DNA of 64,000 bases from Alphaproteobacteria bacterium Ga0077535 (GTDB lineage: Bacteria > Pseudomonadota > Alphaproteobacteria > Caulobacterales > Aquidulcibacteraceae), in the NCBI GenBank assembly GCA_001464425.1, contig LNEK01000032.1:1-64000 (forward strand), in the 5' to 3' direction. The translations under genes and the position numbers were made by a program. Positions 25,995-35,344 of the stretch are shown one piece after another (position 1 is the first letter of the stretch; every line of letters begins with the position of its first letter). The notes under the pieces were generated by a model that did no database searches, was not told the origin of the DNA, and worked only from the letters and a program-made list of their open reading frames with translations.

Positions 25995-26698
25995 TCCGCT
26001 GGGCCATTGCCTCAGCTTGCGCGCTGCTCGCGCTTGCGCTCGTCGCGATGGCCGGGGGGTGGTGGACGCCTTGGGCGGGGCGCTACACGCATGGCGTTGA
26101 TGTATCGTGGCACCAGGGCGCGATCGATTGGCGTACGCTCGCCACCGATGATGTGGCGTTCGCGTATATCAAAGCGACCGAAGGCGCCGATCATGTCGAT
26201 CCGCGCTTTGCGTTTAACTGGCGCGAAGCAGCGGCGGCGGGGCTTTATCGCGGCGCCTATCACTTCTTCACGCTCTGCCAGCCCGGCGCGCGGCAGGCGG
26301 CGAACTTCATTGCGGTTGTCCCGCGCGAAGCAGGCGCTCTGCCGGCGGCGGTCGATCTAGAACACATGGGGCCTTGCCAGCGCGGGCCGACGATGACGGA
26401 TGTCGTCGCAGAAGCGCGCATCTTCATGGATCGCGTGGAAGCGCATTACGGCGTGCGGCCGATCATCTACACAACGCGCGAGTTTCATGACGCGCATCTC
26501 GGCCAACTCCAAGGCGAACGCTTCTGGATCCGCTCGCTCGGCGTCGAGCCGCGCTTCCGCGAGAGTGACTGGATCATCTGGCAACACCACAATCGCGGCT
26601 ACAAACGCGGCGTCAGCGGCCCGATCGATCTCAACGCCTTTCGCGGCGATGCTGCCGCATTGGCGGCGTTTGCCTCAACTTCACGGCCCACAACATGA
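25991..26698 (+). CDS. Membrane-anchored GH25 lysozyme-like glycoside hydrolase
   Basis: Family 25 hydrolases cut the beta-1,4 bond of peptidoglycan. I start at the GTG at 25991, which overlaps the previous stop and follows a GGAG site, giving 235 aa. One N-terminal TM helix ([21 protein letters not shown]) anchors the periplasmic domain. Catalytic motifs are [14 protein letters not shown] with Asp near 37, [14 protein letters not shown] with Glu near 64, and AAVDLEHMG with Asp/Glu near 121-123, the DxE pair. GAYHFF and [12 protein letters not shown] are also conserved. Its stop overlaps the mutB start in ATGA, an unexpected place for a cell-wall enzyme, between the two mutase subunits. Confidence 0.88.
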   Translation: MIRWAIASACALLALALVAMAGGWWTPWAGRYTHGVDVSWHQGAIDWRTLATDDVAFAYIKATEGADHVDPRFAFNWREAAAAGLYRGAYHFFTLCQPGARQAANFIAVVPREAGALPAAVDLEHMGPCQRGPTMTDVVAEARIFMDRVEAHYGVRPIIYTTREFHDAHLGQLQGERFWIRSLGVEPRFRESDWIIWQHHNRGYKRGVSGPIDLNAFRGDAAALAAFASTSRPTT

Positions 26699-28848
26699 CC
26701 TTACCTGATTTCTCCAAGCTCGGTCTTAAGAGCGATGTCGCAGTAGCGCCCCCGCCACACGGAGAGCCATGGCTCTCCCCCGAAGGCATCGCGATCAAAA
26801 CGGCTTACACCGCCGCCGATCGCGCCGGACTCGATTTCGTCGATAGCTTCCCTGGCATGGCGCCCTTTGGGCGTGGGCCGTACCCGACGATGTACGTCCA
26901 ACAACCTTGGACCATTCGCCAATACGCAGGCTTCTCGACGGCGGAGGATTCGAACGCCTTCTACCGCCGCAATCTCGCGCACGGGCAGAAGGGCCTATCT
27001 ATCGCCTTCGATCTTGCAACACACCGCGGCTACGATTCCGATCACCCGCGCGTCGTCGGCGATGTCGGCATGGCGGGCGTGGCGATCGACTCCATCCTCG
27101 ATATGCGCACGCTCTTCAACGGCATCCCGCTCGATCAGATGAGCGTGTCGATGACGATGAACGGCGCGGTGTTGCCAATCATGGCGCTCTATATCGTCGC
27201 CGGCGAAGAGCAAGGCGTGCCGCACGCTAAGCTTAGCGGCACGATCCAGAACGACATCCTCAAAGAATTCATGGTGCGGAATACGTTCATCTATCCGCCG
27301 AAGCCTTCGATGCGCATCGTCTCCGATATCTTCGCTTACACCGCGACGGAGATGCCGAAGTTCAACTCGATCTCGATCAGCGGTTATCACATGCAGGAAG
27401 CCGGCGCGACGGCGGATCTGGAGCTCGGCTACACGCTCGCAGACGGCGTCGAATATATCCGCGCTGGCGTCGCCGCTGGCCTCGACATCGACAAGTTTGC
27501 GCCGCGGCTATCCTTCTTCTGGGCCATCGGCATGAACCCGTTCATGGAGATCGCAAAACTCCGCGCCGCGCGTCTCCTCTGGTCGAAGCTGACGGCGGAA
27601 TTCAATCCAAAGGACGATAAATCACGCGCGCTGCGCACGCATTGCCAGACAAGCGGCTGGAGCCTCACCGCGCAGGACGTTTACAACAACGCCGTCCGCA
27701 CCTGCGTCGAGGCCATGGCCGCCGCATATGGCGGCACACAATCCTTGCATACGAATTCGCTCGACGAAGCGCTCGCGCTGCCCACCGATTTCTCCGCCCG
27801 CATCGCCCGCAACACGCAAATTCTTCTGCAGCAGGAAGCCGGCGTCAACCGCCCCGCCGATCCGTGGGGCGGCTCCTACTATGTCGAACGCCTCACCGCC
27901 GATCTCGCGGAGAAAGCGTGGGCGCACATCGAGGAAGTCGAAAAACTCGGCGGCATGTCAGAAGCCATCGACCAAGGCCTGCCGAAAGCCCGCATCGAAG
28001 AAGCGGCCGCGCGGACGCAAGCGCGCATCGACACCGGCCACCAAACCATCGTCGGCGTGAACAAGTTCAAGCTCACTGAGAAGGAAGACGTCCCCGTCCT
28101 CAAAGTCGACAACGCCAAGGTGCGCGCCATGCAACTCGAAAAGCTGACGCGCCTGAAGGCAGAGCGGAAGCAAGTCGAAGTGGATGCAGCACTCGAAGCG
28201 CTCGAAAACGGCGCGCGCGCCAAAGGCAACCTCCTCGAACTCGCCGTCAACGCCGCCCGCGGCAAAGCCACAGTCGGCGAAATGTCATCCGCGCTCGAAC
28301 GCGCCTTCAACCGCCACCAGCCGCCGATCCGGCTCGTCACCGGCGTGTTCGCGCGCGAAGCCGGCGACGATGCGCCACTCGAACGCGCACGCCAAAGCGT
28401 CGCCGCGTTCGAAGAAGCCGAAGGCAAACGCCCACGCATCCTCGTCGCGAAGATGGGCCAAGACGGGCACGATCGCGGGCAGAAGGTTGTCGCCAGCGCG
28501 TTTTCCGATCTGGGATTCGAAGTGGAGATCGGGCCGCTCTTCGCCACCCCCGAGGAAGTCGCCAAACAAGCCATCGCCAAAGGCGTGCACGTCGTCGGCG
28601 TCTCGTCGCTCGCGGCGGGGCATTTGACGCTGACGCCCGCGTTGCGCGCCGCCCTCGTCGAACGCGGTCGCGGCGACATCATGATCGTCATCGGCGGCGT
28701 CATCCCGCCGGAAGATGTCGCGACGCTCAAAGAAATGGGCGCGGCGGCGGTGTATCCGCCCGGCGGCGTGATTGCGGATATTGCACAGGATTTGTTGGGG
28801 GCGCTGAACGAGAAGCTCGGCTATGCGCAGCCGGCGCGGCGGGATTGA
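26695..28848 (+). CDS. scpA: Methylmalonyl-CoA mutase large subunit
   Basis: A 717-aa catalytic subunit converting methylmalonyl-CoA to succinyl-CoA with adenosylcobalamin, closing propionate catabolism into the TCA cycle. The N-terminal TIM barrel has [69 protein letters not shown] and [18 protein letters not shown]. The C-terminal Rossmann-like domain binds B12 through [11 protein letters not shown], with the lower-axial His near residue 592, and [10 protein letters not shown]. It overlaps the upstream lysozyme gene by four bases and is translationally coupled to it. Confidence 0.96.
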   Translation: MTLPDFSKLGLKSDVAVAPPPHGEPWLSPEGIAIKTAYTAADRAGLDFVDSFPGMAPFGRGPYPTMYVQQPWTIRQYAGFSTAEDSNAFYRRNLAHGQKGLSIAFDLATHRGYDSDHPRVVGDVGMAGVAIDSILDMRTLFNGIPLDQMSVSMTMNGAVLPIMALYIVAGEEQGVPHAKLSGTIQNDILKEFMVRNTFIYPPKPSMRIVSDIFAYTATEMPKFNSISISGYHMQEAGATADLELGYTLADGVEYIRAGVAAGLDIDKFAPRLSFFWAIGMNPFMEIAKLRAARLLWSKLTAEFNPKDDKSRALRTHCQTSGWSLTAQDVYNNAVRTCVEAMAAAYGGTQSLHTNSLDEALALPTDFSARIARNTQILLQQEAGVNRPADPWGGSYYVERLTADLAEKAWAHIEEVEKLGGMSEAIDQGLPKARIEEAAARTQARIDTGHQTIVGVNKFKLTEKEDVPVLKVDNAKVRAMQLEKLTRLKAERKQVEVDAALEALENGARAKGNLLELAVNAARGKATVGEMSSALERAFNRHQPPIRLVTGVFAREAGDDAPLERARQSVAAFEEAEGKRPRILVAKMGQDGHDRGQKVVASAFSDLGFEVEIGPLFATPEEVAKQAIAKGVHVVGVSSLAAGHLTLTPALRAALVERGRGDIMIVIGGVIPPEDVATLKEMGAAAVYPPGGVIADIAQDLLGALNEKLGYAQPARRD

Positions 28849-28851
28849 TAC

Positions 28852-29532
28852 GTGACCAACATCAATCGAGCCCTCCTCGCCCTCTCCGCCATCCTAGCCA
28901 TCGCCTACGGCGCGTTCGGCTCCTCGCTCTACGAAGGTGCACCGCCTTTCGTCGTCGGTACGATCTTCAAGGCGTCGAGCATCATCACCCTCGGCCTCAT
29001 CGCGCTCCTGGCGCGCTCGCGCCTGCTTGCCGCCGGCCTCCTCTTCGGCGCGCTTGGCGATGCCCTGCTAGCGTGGAGTCCGGACACGTTCCTCTACGGT
29101 GCGTTCGCGTTCCTTATCGGGCACCTCTTCTACATCACGCTGTGGCTGCGCTCGGGCATCGGCGTCGTCGCTGCGCTGAAAGAGCCGCCGCGCTTTATCG
29201 TCGCCATCGCGCTGATCGCGGCGTGCATCGTGATGACGTACCTGCTGGTGCCGCGCGACAGCGCGATGTTCGTGCCGCTTGCGGCCTATACCGGCGTGCT
29301 GACTTTGATGGCGCTGTGCTCGTTCACGCTGCCGACGACGCGCTGGCTAGTGATGGCCGGTGCGGTGCTCTTCTTCATCTCGGACGGCTTCGTCGCCTGG
29401 AACATGTTCCATCACGATCCCGATCCAACGCTCGCCTTCTGGCGCGGTTTCGCCGGATGGATGATTTACTGGGCCGGCCAAGCGGCAATCTGCTCCGGCG
29501 CATTGGGACTGCATCGCGCAACCAAGCCCTAA
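28852..29532 (+). CDS. YhhN-family lysoplasmalogenase-like membrane protein
   Basis: A 226-aa protein with about eight hydrophobic helices, matching the YhhN/TMEM86 family (lysoplasmalogenase): FKASSIITLGLIALLARSRLLAAGLLFGALGDALLAW near the front with the conserved G-D, and FFISDGFVAWNMFHHD near 172-187 with the family's SD pair. It starts at a GTG three bases after the mutB stop and so is probably cotranscribed with it. Mammalian members cleave the vinyl-ether bond of lysoplasmalogens; bacterial function is not established. Confidence 0.82.
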   Translation: MTNINRALLALSAILAIAYGAFGSSLYEGAPPFVVGTIFKASSIITLGLIALLARSRLLAAGLLFGALGDALLAWSPDTFLYGAFAFLIGHLFYITLWLRSGIGVVAALKEPPRFIVAIALIAACIVMTYLLVPRDSAMFVPLAAYTGVLTLMALCSFTLPTTRWLVMAGAVLFFISDGFVAWNMFHHDPDPTLAFWRGFAGWMIYWAGQAAICSGALGLHRATKP

Positions 29533-29598
29533 TGTTCTTCTTTTGTTCTTGACACCGAGAGCCGCGTGCCGCCAAATGCAGCCGCAGGGAGGCGCTTC

Positions 29599-29985
29599 AT
29601 GATTGGCTACGTCACCATCGGTGCTAACGACATAGCGCGCTCGTGCGCCTTCTTTGACGCCGCGTTCGAGCCCCTCGGCTATGCGCGCAGCTTCGAAGGC
29701 GGCGGCTGGGCCGGCTACGGTCCAAACGGCAGCGGCGATGACGGCGTGCAGATTTTGATAGCGACGCCCGAGAACGGCCAACCCGCAAACTTCGGCAACG
29801 GTTCGATGCTGGCGTTCAAGGCTCCGACTCGTGCGGCGGTAGACGCGTTCCACGCCGCCGCGCTCAGCGCTGGCGGCAAGGATGAAGGCGCGCCCGGCGT
29901 GCGCGGCGAAAGCGATCCGGCCTTCTACGGGGCTTATGTCCGCGATCCGGAAGGGAACAAGTTTTGCGCTTATTGCCGGGGATGA
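29599..29985 (+). CDS. VOC family protein (glyoxalase-like)
   Basis: A 128-aa single-domain VOC protein. The ATG at 29599 follows GGGAGG; the track frame begins 11 codons earlier. It has MIGYVTIGANDIARSCAFFDAAFEPLGY at the N-terminus, a central GNGSMLAFKAPTRAAVDAFHAAAL and the end FYGAYVRDPEGNKFCAYC, typical of glyoxalase-like proteins of unknown substrate. It lies 66 bp after the YhhN gene on the same strand. Confidence 0.85.
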   Translation: MIGYVTIGANDIARSCAFFDAAFEPLGYARSFEGGGWAGYGPNGSGDDGVQILIATPENGQPANFGNGSMLAFKAPTRAAVDAFHAAALSAGGKDEGAPGVRGESDPAFYGAYVRDPEGNKFCAYCRG

Positions 29986-30034
29986 CGTAACGCTGAGCTA
30001 TGCCCACCCCCGGTTCACGTGTAGCGACGCGGAT

Positions 30035-32242
30035 GTGACCGCAGCGACTCTCACCACCGCCCGCGAAACGCTTCAGCGCGTGTTCGGTCACAGCGACTTT
30101 CGCGGGTTGCAGAGCGAAGTCATCACCGAGGTGTTGGAAGGCCGCGACGTAATGGCGGTGCTGCCGACCGGCGGCGGCAAAAGCTTCTGCTACCAAATCC
30201 CCGCCATCCTGCGCCCCGGCGTCGGCCTCGTCGTCTCGCCGCTGATCGCGCTGATGCAAGATCAAGTAGCGGCGTTGCGCGCGGCCGGCGTGGCGGCGGC
30301 GCGGCTTGACTCAACGCTCGACCGCGAGGCGCGGCACCATTGGCTGTCGGCCGCACGCGAGGGACAGCTCGATCTACTTTACGTTTCGCCGGAAGGCTTG
30401 ATGGCGTCCGGCATGCTGGATTTCCTGCAGCAATGCCCGCTCGCGCTCATCGCCATCGACGAAGCGCACTGCGTGAGCCAATGGGGGCACGACTTCCGCC
30501 CCGACTATCGCGCGCTGGGCGCGTTAGCGGAACGGTTTCCAAACGTACCGCGCATGGCGGTAACGGCGACCGCGGACTTGAAGACGCAAGCCGACATCCG
30601 GACGCAGCTTAAACTCGAACATGCCAAGAGCTTCATCGACTCGTTCGATCGGCCAAATCTGGTGCTGGCGGCCGAACGCAAACCAGCGAAGGTGCAGGAT
30701 CGCATCCTCGACCTCGTGCGGGCTCGGCGCGGCAAGTCCGGCATCATCTATGCGGCGACGCGCGACAATGTTGAGAAGACAGCGGAGGGCCTGCAGCGGG
30801 CCGGCGTTCCCGCACTTGCCTATCATGCCGGCCTGGAGGCAGGCCTCCGCGCGGACCGGCAGCACAAATTTCAACAAGACGACGATGTCGTGATGGTAGC
30901 GACCATCGCCTTCGGCATGGGCGTCGATAAGCCCGACGTGCGTTACGTGATCCACGCCGACTCGCCGAAATCGATCGAGGCCTACTGGCAGGAAGTTGGG
31001 CGCGGCGGTCGCGACGGCGAAATGGCGGAAGGGTTTTGCATATACAGCGCTGCTGACCTTCGCCGCGCCGTAATGTTCGCCAATCAGGGCAATGCGAGCG
31101 AGCAGGTGCGCTCGGTGCAAATCAAGAAGGCGCGCCAGCTCTTTGCGTTCTTGGATGGCCTCACCTGTCGTCGCGCGGGCGTGCGACGCTATTTCGGCGA
31201 AGAGAACGCAGAACCTTGCGGCGCGTGCGATATCTGCACTGACCCGCCGATCTCGATTGACGCGACAGAACTCGCGGCCAAGGCGATTTCGGCCGTTATG
31301 CGTATGGACCAGCGCGTCGGGCGCGGTCGCGTTGTTGGCCACCTTATCGGCAAGACCGGCGATACGCTTGACGAACAATACGCGACGCGCACCACGTTCG
31401 GAATCGGCGCGGACCAGCACGAAAGCGTCTGGCGCGGCGTGATCGAACAATTGCTGTTCGACGGCGTGCTCAGCGAGGGCGATGATCAACGTCCTACACT
31501 GAGCATCGGCGACGAGGAAGCGGTTCGCGCGATCTTCCGCAAAGAGCGGCAGGTGCGCATGCGCGAAGCGGCGAAGCGGACGGGCAAAGAGGAGCGGCGC
31601 GCGACCCGCGGCGTTGAAAAAGCCGGCTTCAGCGGTGCGGATTCGCAACTCTTCGAGGCGCTACGCGTGTGGCGGCGAGAGACCGCACAAAACGCCAGCG
31701 TCCCGCCCTATGTCGTGTTCTCGGACGCTACGCTCGCGGGGATTGTGAAAGCCAAACCCGCTGACATGGCGGCGCTTGGGCGCGTGTCGGGCATCCGTCG
31801 TGATTGCGGGCTGCTGAGCCGCATTCAGTCTTGCTCTTCGAACACGCGCCGCGCGGCGGCCGGGCCTTCGCGTGCAAGATCAGCCGCTTGCTCCAGCCAT
31901 TCTTCTTCGTCGATACGCCCGCGCAAGCGCAGATACTGGTCGACCCAAGCGACGTGCTCAGGAGTCCACGCGGCGATCTGCTCGAAGTGGAAGACGCCGA
32001 GCGCATACAGCGTCGTTTGCTGCATTTGGCTAATGGACTCAATCAGCGTCAGGTCATCCGGCGCGCCGTTGCGTGGCGCGGCCAAAATTGGCGGTTTGGC
32101 GCGTCGCGTGGCTGGAAGCGCGGCGCGAATGGGTTCAGGCGACTTCTTCTCGGCGACGGCCTGCGCAATCGAGATCGGCGCGACGGTAAGGGCGACCGCG
32201 ATGGGACGTTGCTCGAGATGGCGCACCCGCGATTCCAGATAG
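30035..32242 (+). CDS. recQ: RecQ-family ATP-dependent DNA helicase with disrupted 3' end
   Basis: A 3'-5' DNA helicase of recombination and replication repair. I start at the in-frame GTG at 30035 (VTAATLTTARETLQRVFGH); the exact start is uncertain. Walker A is LPTGGGKSFCY, the DEAH box is AIDEAHCVSQWGHDFRPDYR, motif VI is QEVGRGGRDGE. The RQC zinc site is CRRAGVRRYFGEENAEPCGACDIC. The HRDC domain begins LFEALRVWRRETAQNASVPPYVVFSD and reaches GRVSGI near 31794. After that the frame leaves the family and runs about 440 bp antisense through the convergent gene. Another frame offers VVIAGC and a stop at 31817, so an out-of-frame deletion in HRDC is likely. Confidence 0.88.
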   Translation: MTAATLTTARETLQRVFGHSDFRGLQSEVITEVLEGRDVMAVLPTGGGKSFCYQIPAILRPGVGLVVSPLIALMQDQVAALRAAGVAAARLDSTLDREARHHWLSAAREGQLDLLYVSPEGLMASGMLDFLQQCPLALIAIDEAHCVSQWGHDFRPDYRALGALAERFPNVPRMAVTATADLKTQADIRTQLKLEHAKSFIDSFDRPNLVLAAERKPAKVQDRILDLVRARRGKSGIIYAATRDNVEKTAEGLQRAGVPALAYHAGLEAGLRADRQHKFQQDDDVVMVATIAFGMGVDKPDVRYVIHADSPKSIEAYWQEVGRGGRDGEMAEGFCIYSAADLRRAVMFANQGNASEQVRSVQIKKARQLFAFLDGLTCRRAGVRRYFGEENAEPCGACDICTDPPISIDATELAAKAISAVMRMDQRVGRGRVVGHLIGKTGDTLDEQYATRTTFGIGADQHESVWRGVIEQLLFDGVLSEGDDQRPTLSIGDEEAVRAIFRKERQVRMREAAKRTGKEERRATRGVEKAGFSGADSQLFEALRVWRRETAQNASVPPYVVFSDATLAGIVKAKPADMAALGRVSGIRRDCGLLSRIQSCSSNTRRAAAGPSRARSAACSSHSSSSIRPRKRRYWSTQATCSGVHAAICSKWKTPSAYSVVCCIWLMDSISVRSSGAPLRGAAKIGGLARRVAGSAARMGSGDFFSATACAIEIGATVRATAMGRCSRWRTRDSR

Positions 32243-33105
32243 CGCGCCCGCCACTTCCAACGATCCGGATCAGGCGCGGCCTCCTGCTCTGGCGCAGCCG
32301 AATGCGCGACTTGTTGAGGGCCTTGCGCGACTTGCGCCTGCAAGTGCGCGACGCGGCGCTCCAGATAGAGCAGCCGCCAGCGCAGAAGCACGTCAACGTC
32401 GGCATCGGCTGCAAACGGGGCCGCTTCTTCCATGGACGCAGACTCCGGCGCAGCGGCTGAAGAGAGAGCACGCAGTTCTTGCTCTAAGAACGCCGCGCGC
32501 GCTTGCGCCTCTCGCGCCTGCCACTCCGGTAACGGGGAAGACTCCTCCGTTGGAGCATCGGGGAATACGGCAATCGGCGCTTGTGCGTTACTTTCAAGAT
32601 AACGGACCCGCTGCTCAAAATAGCGAAGCCGCCATGCTTGCAGTGCAACCGCATCGTCGTCCACGACGGGCCGGATCTCAGCCTCAATTTCGCGAGCGCG
32701 TGTTTGCTCCAGAGACGCGCTCAACGTGCGCAGGCGCGCGAGTTCCTCGGTATTGGCGTCCACACCATCGAGTTGGCGGCGCAATTCGGCGGCTTCGGCG
32801 GAAGCGTCATTGGCGCGAGCCCTCGCCTGCTCCAACGAATGTTCGAGTTCAGCGATGCGGCTTTCGCGGATGCGGGTGAGGCTCGTTTCAGCCTCGGCGC
32901 GCGCCCGATCAGCGTCTGGATCCTGATTAGCGCTGCCCTCGCCTGCCGCGAGACGACCGAGATCTCGGACAAGGCGCTCGCGCTCGCGGCGCTGCGAAAG
33001 CCGGGCGGGCGCTGCGCGGTGCGCGGCGTACATCCATCCGGCGACGCCCATTGAAACTGCCGTTAGCAACAGCCAGACAGACAATTGTCCGATCAGATAA
33101 ACCAT
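31825..33105 (-). CDS. Membrane-anchored coiled-coil protein with degenerate HhH-like C-terminus
   Basis: A 426-aa protein. The N-terminal helix (LIGQLSVWLLLTAVSMGVAGWMY) anchors it. Residues about 35-145 are coiled coil. Three internal repeats follow a W-x-x-RY-(F/L)-E-x-RV-x-x-L pattern: WRLRYFEQRVRYLE, WRLLYLERRVAHLQ and WRARYLESRVRHLE, separated by Ala/Glu-rich linkers. The last 90 residues (DDLTLIESISQMQQTTLYAL, FHFEQIAAWTPEHVAWVDQY, LRLRGRIDEEEWLEQAADLA) match the helix-hairpin-helix domain often fused to alphaproteobacterial NuoE or L21, but the usual GIGP turn is replaced by ESISQM. It is the third gene of a three-gene envelope operon. Confidence 0.75.
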   Translation of the reverse strand: MVYLIGQLSVWLLLTAVSMGVAGWMYAAHRAAPARLSQRRERERLVRDLGRLAAGEGSANQDPDADRARAEAETSLTRIRESRIAELEHSLEQARARANDASAEAAELRRQLDGVDANTEELARLRTLSASLEQTRAREIEAEIRPVVDDDAVALQAWRLRYFEQRVRYLESNAQAPIAVFPDAPTEESSPLPEWQAREAQARAAFLEQELRALSSAAAPESASMEEAAPFAADADVDVLLRWRLLYLERRVAHLQAQVAQGPQQVAHSAAPEQEAAPDPDRWKWRARYLESRVRHLEQRPIAVALTVAPISIAQAVAEKKSPEPIRAALPATRRAKPPILAAPRNGAPDDLTLIESISQMQQTTLYALGVFHFEQIAAWTPEHVAWVDQYLRLRGRIDEEEWLEQAADLAREGPAAARRVFEEQD

Positions 33106-33114
33106 GATCGCGCC

Positions 33115-34239
33115 TCAGCTCGTGACATAGAACTCGATCCGACGGTTGATCGCTTGGCCAGCGGGCGTTGCGTTGCTGGCGCGGGGATTGTCTGGGCCGT
33201 AGCCGCGCGCGGTAAGCCGCGAACGCGACACGCCTTGCGCCGTCAGATAGCTTGCGACTGCATCCGCGCGCTGTCGCGACAACTGCATGTTGGGCTCGCG
33301 CCCGCCTTGGTTGTCGGTATGGCCAGCCACCTCGATGGAGAACCGGTCGCAGCGCAACGCGACGGACGCAAGGGCATCTAGCGTGCGGCGACTTGAAGGA
33401 TCGATAGCGGCGGAACCGGCTCGGAAGTTGACGACATTGCGTTCCATCAAGCGATCGAACGCGCGCTCGCACGTCTCCGCATCGCCACTGACCAGATTAA
33501 GCCCCTGTAGCTCCGGGTGCTCGACATCGAGCCCGTCCACAGTGACAGCAAGCCGCGCTCGGAACGGCGGCGGCGGGGACGCGAAGGCAGCGCGAACCGC
33601 GGCGACGCCTTCGGCGTCACCATCCCCGATCACGGCAACCTGAGTGTCTACAATGCGTGCTTCGCCGGATGCCAAGCGCGCGACAGAGCGGACCGCTTGC
33701 CGCGCCAACTCCCCGAATGCGAAAGACGGTGCGCCACCAGCGACCCGCATTTCGTCAACCGGATCGGCATTAGCAAAGGCGCCGCGTGCCGCCGCGATGA
33801 GTTCGCCGCGCACGTTCTCGCTGGGCACAGCTCCTGAGAGAATGACCCGCGCGCCGTCGCGGCGCACGCTCCAGGCATAAGGGCTCTCAATTTCACCGAC
33901 GCTAACGTTAGACACGTCAACCGCAATGACGCCGCCCTCCCAAGCGCCGCCGGGGCCAGCAGCCGTGAGCGCGGCGTGTTGAACAGTGGCGATATCGTCT
34001 TCGCTCTCGACGATGCCGTGCAGGATGGCGCGTTGGCCATCCATCTCAATATCGAGACCCGGGTTGCCACTGGCGGTGAGCGCGGCGCCAATGCGCTGCT
34101 CCAGCACTTGCGGCATCCGCCAGGCCGAGCCGTCGTGCGGCGCAGCCATGCCGAGCACCATGGCGATGAGCGCAAAGCCAGCGGCGATCACAGTGCCGAC
34201 CGGCACGCGGTCGGTGAGTTGAGGTTTAGACTCGCTCAT
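33115..34239 (-). CDS. BON and OmpA domain envelope protein
   Basis: A 374-aa protein with an uncleaved-looking N-terminal membrane helix (VGTVIAAGFALIAMVLGMAA, about 14-33), a BON-like domain (IGAALTASGNPGLDIEMDG, then HGIVESEDDIATVQHAAL, about 48-95), a second BON-like region near 125-160 (SVRRDGARVILSGAVPSEN), and a C-terminal OmpA domain (about 260-374) with VAGHTDNQGGREPNMQLSRQ and NRRIEFYVTS. The layout resembles mycobacterial ArfA (OmpATb). It likely links the membrane to peptidoglycan. Its ATG overlaps the stop of the small upstream gene and the next gene starts 9 bp after it. Confidence 0.87.
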   Translation of the reverse strand: MSESKPQLTDRVPVGTVIAAGFALIAMVLGMAAPHDGSAWRMPQVLEQRIGAALTASGNPGLDIEMDGQRAILHGIVESEDDIATVQHAALTAAGPGGAWEGGVIAVDVSNVSVGEIESPYAWSVRRDGARVILSGAVPSENVRGELIAAARGAFANADPVDEMRVAGGAPSFAFGELARQAVRSVARLASGEARIVDTQVAVIGDGDAEGVAAVRAAFASPPPPFRARLAVTVDGLDVEHPELQGLNLVSGDAETCERAFDRLMERNVVNFRAGSAAIDPSSRRTLDALASVALRCDRFSIEVAGHTDNQGGREPNMQLSRQRADAVASYLTAQGVSRSRLTARGYGPDNPRASNATPAGQAINRRIEFYVTS

Positions 34240-34418
34240 GAGCCGCGGGCGCGCCGGACTTGCGCGTCGGTCAGGTGGCGGCGCAATTCGTCGGTTTCGC
34301 GTTCGGCCTCGCGCACCCGCGCGGCAGCGACCATAGCGAAGATGCGCCAGCCGGCGGCGAAGCCAAACAGGCCCGCCGCGATGAACAAGATCACCTGGGA
34401 GAGTATGAGCCCGATCAT
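34236..34418 (-). CDS. Small single-helix membrane protein
   Basis: A 60-aa protein with one strong transmembrane helix (IGLILSQVILFIAAGLFGFAAGW) followed by a basic/acidic coiled-coil helix (RVREAERETDELRRHL). It is the first gene of the operon and overlaps the OmpA/BON gene by four bases. Small membrane partners of BON-OmpA proteins are known in mycobacteria (ArfB); that comparison is by layout only. Confidence 0.7.
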   Translation of the reverse strand: MIGLILSQVILFIAAGLFGFAAGWRIFAMVAAARVREAERETDELRRHLTDAQVRRARGS

Positions 34419-34537
34419 GATTTCTCGCGCCGCGTGCGCCCTGAAGGCCTTTCAGCCAAGCTTAACGCCCTTCTAATGCCAGACGAACTAGGCGAAAACT
34501 GGAAACACCCGGGCGGGCGAACGCCCTGAAAGAGACC

Positions 34538-35344
34538 ATGGCGCACCAGATCACCAGCGCGTCCAATCCGCTGATCAAGACGCTGAAGAGCTTGCACGCC
34601 AAGAAGGGCCGCGCCGAGAGCGGGCTTTTCTTGGCCGAAGGCGCGCGGCTGGCTGTCGAAGCGGCCGATCTCGGCGTGTGGCCAGAGATTTTGCTCTTCT
34701 CGCCCGCGGCGACAACGCGTGAACAGGTCCGCACCCTGATTGATGAGGCTGAGCGGCGGCGCGTGCGCACGATCGAGACGAGCGAGACCGTGCTAGCGCA
34801 GATCAGCAAGCGCGATAATCCGCAGACCGTGATCGGCGCGTACCGTCAGAAGCTTTCAACGCTAGATGATTTGGAAGGCGCGACGATCGTCGCGCTTGAG
34901 GGCGTGCGCGACCCCGGCAATCTCGGCACCATCCTGCGCACGGCAGATTCGACCGGCGCCGGCGGTGTCGTATTGATCGGCGAGAGCTGCGATCCGTTTT
35001 CCGTTGAAGCGGTGCGGGCAAGCATGGGGTCGCTGTTTGCGATGAAGCTCGCGCGCGCTTCATTCGATGAAGTTATGCACTACAAGACTACGCGTGGCGC
35101 CGAGATGTTCGGACTGTCGCTGAAAGGCGGCCCGCTCGATTCCGGCACGCCGGCGCCGGCGAAAGCGATCGTGCTGATGGGCAATGAGCAATCGGGCCTG
35201 CCCGACCATATGGAAGCCGCTTGCGATCATCTGGTGAAGCTGCCGATGCGCGGACGGGCCGACAGTTTAAATTTGGCGATCGCAACGGGCGTAATGCTCT
35301 ACGATCTTTGGCGGAGACGCGGATATGATGGCGCCCGCGCCTAA
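34538..35344 (+). CDS. TrmH/SpoU-family RNA 2'-O-methyltransferase
   Basis: A 268-aa SPOUT enzyme. The N-terminal domain (ITSASNPLIKTLKSLHAKKGRAESGLFLAEG) is the substrate-binding L30e-like fold of the SpoU subfamily. The C-terminal knot has motif 1 ALEGVRDPGNLGTILRTADSTGAGGV, motif 2 IVLMGNEQSGLPDHM and motif 3 LPMRGRADSLNLAIATGVMLYDLW, with the Arg and Asn in the expected positions. It methylates a ribose in rRNA or tRNA; the exact target is not predictable. Its end overlaps the next methyltransferase gene by 20 bp. Confidence 0.92.
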   Translation: MAHQITSASNPLIKTLKSLHAKKGRAESGLFLAEGARLAVEAADLGVWPEILLFSPAATTREQVRTLIDEAERRRVRTIETSETVLAQISKRDNPQTVIGAYRQKLSTLDDLEGATIVALEGVRDPGNLGTILRTADSTGAGGVVLIGESCDPFSVEAVRASMGSLFAMKLARASFDEVMHYKTTRGAEMFGLSLKGGPLDSGTPAPAKAIVLMGNEQSGLPDHMEAACDHLVKLPMRGRADSLNLAIATGVMLYDLWRRRGYDGARA

